Origin: Timema cristinae
Taxonomy: Eukaryota > Arthropoda > Insecta > Phasmatodea > Timematidae
Assembly (NCBI GenBank): GCA_039000515.1
Contig: JBCFYV010000001.1
Coordinates: forward strand, 36,809,620-36,873,619
DNA length: 64,000 nt
Reading direction: 5' to 3'
Within the stretch, counting starts at the first letter, position 1. Each line of letters starts with the position of its first letter. A model generated the notes under the pieces. That model saw nothing but the letters and a program-made list of their open reading frames with translations. It ran no database searches and had not been told where the DNA came from. A program made the position numbers and the translations under genes. Below, piece after piece: positions 59,631-64,000 of this stretch.

Positions 59631-61457
59631 CTATTCCAGCCTTGGGCGTTTGTATGGTCTTTGGTCGTGAGGATTGTAGTTACCAAGTGCACGTATCAAT
59701 GGATTTTTGTGTGCTACACTTTGTGTGTAGAACTTTTCCCTTCTTTCTTTGAATAACACATCGAGCGGTTTGCACTTGGCTACATCATGGAGGTGGTCTA
59801 TTCTTGTTCTAATGTCTGTTCCGGTTATGAGCCTTAGTATCTTGTTCTGCACTGTTTGTAGCTTCTTGATGTGTGTTTTGGCTGCGTATCCCCAACCTAC
59901 GCAGCCGTAGAGGATGATGGGCTGGATAATACATTTGTAAATGGTTATCTTGGATTGCTGACTCAGTTGGCGCCCTTTGAAGAGAGGATAAAGCTGTATG
60001 AAAAGCGCGGTTGCAGTTTTCTTTGTTCTGTCAATATGTTTCGCCCAGGTGAGCTTCCTATCTATGGTTATTCCAAGATATTTTGCCTCGTTTTCGAATG
60101 GTATGTCCTCTTGAAAAATAGTGAAGTTCTCTGGTGGTAATTGTCTCCTTTTAGCCACCACCATAGCCGTGGACTTCGCAGTGTTGACTTTCACTCGCCA
60201 TTTTGTGAGCCAGGTCTCTAGTGTTGTTAGGTATCGTTGTAGTGCTAGTGTCGCGTAGTATATATTCCGGTCTCTTGTATAAATTAGTGTATCGTCCGCG
60301 AATAATCTCACTGTCATTTTAGGGTGTGTTGGTATATCAGAAACATAAAGATTGAAAAGGTAGGGAGCCAAGACCGACCCTTGCGGTACCCCTGATTTTA
60401 CTTTCACCCTCTCAGAAAGTGAGCCCCCAATAGCGACCTGAAACTCTCTGTCTTCTAAGTAGCTTTTAATGAGCATTATGTCTCTTGGTGGGAAGTCGTA
60501 TTGTATCAGTTTGTATAGCAGTCCATAGTGCCACACCTTGTCGAAGGCCTTCTCGACGTCCAAGAATATGGCGAGCATGTATTCGCGTTTATTGAAGCTA
60601 TCGGTGGCATCCTCTATGAAATTTAGTACAGGATGGATTGTGGAGTGAAGTTTCTTGAATCCAAACTGTAGATCGGGGATTATTTCGTTCATCTCTGTGT
60701 GTTGTTGCAGTCTATTTAGTATCAGGGATTCATAAAGTTTACTGGTTGTATTGAGCAGGCTGATTGGTCGTCTGTTCTGAGGGAAGATGCTATTTTTGCC
60801 TGGTTTTGGGATGCTGATGACTTTGGCCCTTTTCCAAAATTTTGGGAAGTAGTGTAATTTAAGGGTCGTGTTGAATATTTGGGTAAGCAGTGCTGTTGCA
60901 TTGTGAGGTAGATTTTTTAACTCTTCATTCTTGATGCCATCTATACCCGGTGCCTTATTTGACCGAAGATCTTCGATAGCTTGTTGAAGTTCCTCTACTG
61001 TGAGAGGGGCTGGTATGTCGGCTATTTGTCTGTCAAAGTAGGCGTTTACTCCCCTGATAATGTCTCTGTTTAAGTCTTCATCCTGCACTGGATTGGGTCT
61101 GAATTGTTGTTCTAGTGTTGCCGCTATCGCGTTAGCCTTGTCGATGTTAGTATAGGCCATTCCTTGCTGCCCATGTATGGCTGGAGTTCCCGCCTTTCTC
61201 GCAGTTCCTTTTAAAATTTTTGTCAAAGTCCACGGTTTCTGTTGGTTGGCTGTAGTGTCTATGACAAAGTCGTTCCATCTGGTTCTTCTAATGTTGTTGA
61301 CCGTCCTTCTAACCTGCGCCTTTAGTCTGTTGTACCTAGTTCTTTCTTGAGGAGTTCGTAGCCTCTGCCAATCCCTACGTGCTTCTCTTTTTTGCGCTAT
61401 CAGGAGGTTGAGGTTGGGCTGATCAACCCTTACGTTTTGCTGTTTTCGGGAGGTCAC
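59631..61457 (-). CDS. LINE ORF2, reverse transcriptase and C-terminal region (intact frame)
   Basis: This open frame of 608 residues copies the element's RNA into DNA during target-primed reverse transcription. Motifs by residue: 'SNKAPGIDGI' (166-175), 'NRRPISLL' (228-235), palm motif A 'FLDVEKAFDKVWH' (298-310, catalytic Asp 300), 'SGVPQGSVLAPYLFNLY' (355-371), and the catalytic 'FADDTLIY' (386-393). A post-RT domain with 'PIILYGCVGWGYAAKTHIKK' follows, and the basic C-terminus is 'RPYKRPRLE'. The frame has no real start at 61457: it continues upstream, open to about 61890, into the endonuclease C-terminus including 'LDSDHNPVL' near 61680. The stop is TAG at 59631-59633. Confidence 0.95.
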   Translation of the reverse strand: MTSRKQQNVRVDQPNLNLLIAQKREARRDWQRLRTPQERTRYNRLKAQVRRTVNNIRRTRWNDFVIDTTANQQKPWTLTKILKGTARKAGTPAIHGQQGMAYTNIDKANAIAATLEQQFRPNPVQDEDLNRDIIRGVNAYFDRQIADIPAPLTVEELQQAIEDLRSNKAPGIDGIKNEELKNLPHNATALLTQIFNTTLKLHYFPKFWKRAKVISIPKPGKNSIFPQNRRPISLLNTTSKLYESLILNRLQQHTEMNEIIPDLQFGFKKLHSTIHPVLNFIEDATDSFNKREYMLAIFLDVEKAFDKVWHYGLLYKLIQYDFPPRDIMLIKSYLEDREFQVAIGGSLSERVKVKSGVPQGSVLAPYLFNLYVSDIPTHPKMTVRLFADDTLIYTRDRNIYYATLALQRYLTTLETWLTKWRVKVNTAKSTAMVVAKRRQLPPENFTIFQEDIPFENEAKYLGITIDRKLTWAKHIDRTKKTATALFIQLYPLFKGRQLSQQSKITIYKCIIQPIILYGCVGWGYAAKTHIKKLQTVQNKILRLITGTDIRTRIDHLHDVAKCKPLDVLFKERREKFYTQSVAHKNPLIRALGNYNPHDQRPYKRPRLE

Positions 61458-62312
61458 TGTGTTTTGTTTGTAAGCTTCTTGTATTGTATTTGTTAGTATG
61501 TCAATGGCGGCGTCAACGTCCTCTTCTGTTTCTATTTCTAGGTTTCTTGGTACGGATTCCTGTAGTTCTTCTTTGAACTTCTTCCAGTCTGTTGTCTTAG
61601 TACTCGGCCTGTGCCAGTTGGCCTGATGTTCAGTGTCGATGTCCCATTCGCAGAGTACCGGGTTATGGTCGGAATCGAGTTCTTGTAATACCGTTAAGGT
61701 TTCCGATGTTATTTTTAAGTTAGTTAGTAATAAGTCCAGGACGTCTGGTCTATGCAGGTGATTGCCAGGATAAAATGTCGGTGATTCTGGAGCTATTATG
61801 TTGTAGTCTGCCTCTGTTGCGTGCTCTTCTAGTATTCGCCCATTTCTATTTGTCAGCCTGCTATTCCATAGTGTATTTTTGCTGTTAAGATCCCCCCTAT
61901 TAGGAAGTTGTTATCTGCAGTGATGATGTCCAGGTCGGTTTTGAGTAACATCTTGTTGGAGGGTTGTAGGTGGCCACGAAGTTTATGTGTCCGTTTTTGG
62001 TGTTGACAGTCACTGATGTGGCCTCCAGGTTTTCCGAGTCTTCGACGTTGTTTCTATAGTGTGGTAGGTAGCTCTTTATAAAAACTGCTGTACCCCCCCT
62101 CTCTGTTGTACTCTGTCTGTCCTGTATATATCATATCCTGTTATGTTAAGCCGTTTGTCTGGTTTCAGGTGGGTTTCGCATACAAGTGCCAGGTCTATTC
62201 CATATGTTTGCATCAGGTCTTCAAATTCTTGTGTCTGTTGTAGGATTCCATTAGCATTCCATATAAGGATTCTGAGTTGAATTTGTTCTATTGTTTGTGT
62301 TTTATTCGTCAT
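61458..62312 (-). pseudogene. LINE ORF2, APE-type endonuclease, three frame breaks
   Basis: ORF2 starts at the ATG at 62312-62310, overlapping the last 11 bases of ORF1. In order the motifs are: 'ILIWNANGI' (metal-site Asn), 'LALVCETHLK' (catalytic Glu), 'TAVFIKSYLP', 'INFVATYNPP', 'ADNNFLIGG' then 'DLNSKNTLWNS' (Asp/Asn site), and 'LDSDHNPVL' (Ser-Asp-His triad). All expected catalytic motifs survive, but they lie in three changed frames. The breaks are at a 7-base G run (62093-62099), at about 61957-61960, and at a 6-base G run (61892-61897); each needs one missing base. The endonuclease nicks the target DNA to start insertion, so this copy cannot make it as assembled. Confidence 0.88.
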
Positions 62313-63399
62313 TGGCACCAAAGTAAAAGTCAGTTGCTGCTTCAAGTATTATCATCAGTTTTGTCATTTTATCCTCTGCCTGTTTAATTCTTGATAGAAA
62401 AGTTTTAAGATGTTTGAGCAAACCACATAAATTCATTTCTTTAAGGATTGTCAGTATCTCTTTGAAGTCAATAGGGGTCGTTTGTTCTTCTTCCTTCTGT
62501 TGTTGTGGGTCGTTCCGTGTGCTAAGTAGGGTGTCTCTGTATGATCGTGACGATCCGCTGAGTTTGGTTGGTGGCGTAGTTTTGCTTGGTAGTGGCGGGA
62601 AGTCAGTTTTTGTTGGTGTCAGTTTTTGTGTGGAGGTAGCTATCTTTTCATTTTTTTTCTGTCTTTGGTCGATCTTTATTTCTATCAATTTCAGGTATTC
62701 GGGGCACTTTGAATAGTTTGCGGTATGGCTACCACCACAGTTCACACACTTAGCAGGAGTTGTGTTGTCTTTTTTTTTGCAGTCAGAAGTCAAATGGGGC
62801 GTCAGGCATTTGACGCATCTGGGATTGTTGGCGCAGTTGTTCTTAGAGTGTCCGAATTTTTGGCATCTATGGCACTGTAGGATGTAGTTTTGTGTTTGTA
62901 CATAGTGTTCTAACTTGACACGGGTGTTATTGATGTAAGTTTCCTGAAAGAGTTTATAGTTCTCGTCGGTTCTTGGGAGAGTGCATATGAAAATTGGTAA
63001 TAGTTTGACGATATCTTGTGCTGCATTTTCCGTCTGTGTTTTGGAAGTAAATTGTCTGATGTCAGTTGCTGTATAGCCCATTGTATGAAGTTCCTCCTTT
63101 ATATCGTCAGTGGGCAAGTTGGGTGGGAGCCCTTTTATGACAAGTTTTAAGGGCTTGTCTCTCGGGAGTGTAAAGGTATGATATTCTTGCCCTGTTTGTT
63201 TGAGATAGGCTTGTAGGGTCTTGAAGTCATCGAGGGTTGAAGTGTGGATTTTGAGCCCGTCTCTTATATAAAATATTTTGAAGGTCCCTGTCATGGTTGA
63301 TTTCATAGTCTTTGATATTCTGGAATAATTTGCTGTCCCTGCTACGACTATGGTGGTAATTTTGGTTTGGTTTTTTGAGAGTTTGAGATGACTTGTCAA
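62302..63399 (-). CDS. LINE ORF1, gag-like nucleic-acid-binding protein, main part
   Basis: About 365 residues that should coat the element RNA. The region 'LKLVIKGLPPNLPTDDIKEE' onward is a PRE_C2HC domain, typical of X-element/Jockey gags. It is followed by three zinc knuckles: C-H-R-C-x4-H-x4-C, C-V-K-C-x3-H-x4-C and C-V-N-C-x3-H-x6-C. A Ser/Thr/Pro-rich low-complexity C-terminus precedes the stop TAA at 62304-62302. No ATG opens this part: the frame enters from a break at about 63400, and the natural N-terminus is the 63677 frame. Confidence 0.88.
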   Translation of the reverse strand: MTSHLKLSKNQTKITTIVVAGTANYSRISKTMKSTMTGTFKIFYIRDGLKIHTSTLDDFKTLQAYLKQTGQEYHTFTLPRDKPLKLVIKGLPPNLPTDDIKEELHTMGYTATDIRQFTSKTQTENAAQDIVKLLPIFICTLPRTDENYKLFQETYINNTRVKLEHYVQTQNYILQCHRCQKFGHSKNNCANNPRCVKCLTPHLTSDCKKKDNTTPAKCVNCGGSHTANYSKCPEYLKLIEIKIDQRQKKNEKIATSTQKLTPTKTDFPPLPSKTTPPTKLSGSSRSYRDTLLSTRNDPQQQKEEEQTTPIDFKEILTILKEMNLCGLLKHLKTFLSRIKQAEDKMTKLMIILEAATDFYFGANDE

Positions 63400-63677
63400 G
63401 CGTTTTCGCTTGGTATTTCTATGGTTTCCATAGGCTCTTCCTCACGAACTGTCAGTATCTCGTATTGGTTGGCAACTTTGACTGATTTTGGAGGTTTGTC
63501 CTCCTTTGGTTTGAATAGAAGTTTCCTCTTTAGGATAGATGCGTCAGTGAATTCAGATTCCTCCGTCTCATTATCTGATAGTTCAACATTAATGTCCTCA
63601 TCCTCAAGATTCCTAGCCCAGTCCTGGGTTTGGTGTCGTTTGTGTTGTGCGCGTCCAAGCTCTGCTAGCTTGTCCAT
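63396..63677 (-). CDS. LINE ORF1, N-terminal part, separated by a frameshift
   Basis: Starts at an ATG (63677-63675) and encodes 93 residues. The segment is acidic and charged ('NLEDEDINVELSDNETEESE') and then basic ('LKRKLLFKPKEDKPPKSVKV'), ending in TGA at 63398-63396, exactly where the main gag frame begins. The lack of an ATG for the main frame and the four-base overlap suggest that both were one ORF of about 460 residues, the usual length of Jockey gags, broken by a small indel just before 63400. Programmed frameshifting is possible but no slippery site is evident. Confidence 0.7.
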   Translation of the reverse strand: MDKLAELGRAQHKRHQTQDWARNLEDEDINVELSDNETEESEFTDASILKRKLLFKPKEDKPPKSVKVANQYEILTVREEEPMETIEIPSENA

Positions 63678-63912
63678 TTTTTTAAGTTTGTTGTTGGCCC
63701 TGTAAAGGGCCTACAACAGTTTAGTCGGTTATTGTAATTTGTCCGTGGTATGACCACTTGATGTTATGCTCACCTTTCTGCCGTTGAGGTACGATACGTA
63801 AAATAACGCAGCGATGAAGGCTGCGCGAAAAATTACTGTCGTTCGTGTAGCTTTTCGACAACAGTTGATCCTCGTACAGTGAAGTCAACCTTCTAACTGT
63901 CGTGTAAAAAAA
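63678..63912 (-). other. LINE 5' UTR
   Basis: About 235 bases between the TSD and the first ATG of ORF1. Jockey-type LINEs carry an internal promoter here. The 5' end reads, on the minus strand, a T run then 'acacgacagttagaaggttg'. A 65-codon minus-strand frame (63918-63721) spans it without known features. Confidence 0.7.
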
Positions 63913-63924
63913 GGACAATTAAAT
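63913..63924. repeat. Target-site duplication, right copy
   Basis: 'ggacaattaaat', identical to 59129-59140, bordering the LINE's 5' end. Confidence 0.9.
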
Positions 63925-64000
63925 AGAAAACTTAATCACATTTATACATGTCAAATTGGGTTCAGGTCAATACTACATATATATAAATGTCTTTGATTGG

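Larger units (their letters stand above)
59141..63912 (-). mobile_element. Full-length Jockey-clade LINE
   Basis: A 4.77-kb minus-strand element bounded by a 12-bp target-site duplication. Order 5' to 3' is: 5' UTR (63912-63678), ORF1 gag-like (63677-62302), overlapping ORF2 with endonuclease and reverse transcriptase (62312-59631), 3' UTR (59630-59141). There is no RNase H domain. The PRE_C2HC plus three zinc knuckles in ORF1 and the ORF2 layout fit the Jockey clade. It is unusual in that the 3' end is not poly(A) but a short GGGGCAAC repeat. It is less AT-rich than its surroundings, has an intact RT and matching TSDs, so it is a fairly recent insertion. It sits antisense to the Menorin-like gene. 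Confidence 0.93.

Noticed and set aside
59871..60140. Plus-strand 89-codon frame
   Set aside because: Antisense shadow of the LINE reverse transcriptase.
62414..62716. Plus-strand 100-codon frame (and 63388-63705)
   Set aside because: Antisense shadows of LINE ORF1.

Overview
This window is AT-rich, gene-poor eukaryotic nuclear DNA, most likely from an arthropod and probably an insect. The reasons are: a Jockey-type non-LTR retrotransposon with a PRE_C2HC/CCHC gag; tRNA-derived SINEs ending in (AAT)n; an RTE-type 3' end closing with '...gtagtttaggcgtgaaagcg...(caaa)n...tataatattag'; GT-AG introns kilobases long; and no operon-like packing of genes. One 100-base run of N (35665-35764) is an assembly gap. 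No rRNA gene, authentic tRNA gene, CRISPR array or virus-like gene was seen.

Layout. 1-7 kb: pieces of old LINEs (1-740 and 4546-5457 are the same family in inverted orientation; 3690-4550 is another RT relic), old SINEs and a first copy of an unclassified long repeat called L here. 7-16 kb: a CpG-rich, GC-box-bearing segment that may be a promoter with a non-coding first exon (7440-7720), several SINEs and a possible terminal exon (15214-15388). 16-31 kb: another RT relic, two arrays of roughly 140 bp tandem units (19640-20090 and 24911-25600), an RTE-type SINE (28430-28975), and a 151-bp direct repeat pair (30470 and 31198). 31-45 kb: two more L copies (31360-32816 and 37524-39325, the second split by a SINE with a clear target-site duplication), a possible TATA promoter with a signal-peptide-like first exon (33024-33189), a third tandem array of about 137 bp split by a SINE (39561-40240), two full-length tRNA-headed SINEs, and two copies of a terminal-inverted-repeat element (34839 and 44811).

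46.2-55.1 kb carries the best protein-coding signal. Three plus-strand exons (46298-46334, 47841-47978, 54858-55083) have consistent splice phases and encode the N-terminal part of a Menorin/FAM151-family protein. The third exon has lost the reading frame and the family's acidic and His motifs, so the locus looks decayed or enzymatically dead. Intron 2 contains a string of SINEs and a LINE tail. The sequence after exon 3 holds an antisense LINE relic (55390-57300), a 33-bp minisatellite and then the large LINE. If the gene continues, it does so beyond the window.

59.1-63.9 kb is a complete minus-strand Jockey-clade LINE (59141-63912) bounded by a 12-bp target-site duplication. ORF1 (gag-like) overlaps the start of ORF2 (endonuclease plus reverse transcriptase). 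The RT half is a 608-residue open frame with all catalytic motifs. The endonuclease is broken by three single-base frame losses, two of them in G runs. The 3' end is not poly(A) but a short GGGGCAAC-type repeat.

Overall the window is a record of repeated insertions. Two or more SINE families with different tRNA-like heads share one 3' tail, which suggests a common LINE partner and explains why (AAT)n/(ATT)n microsatellites are so frequent here.
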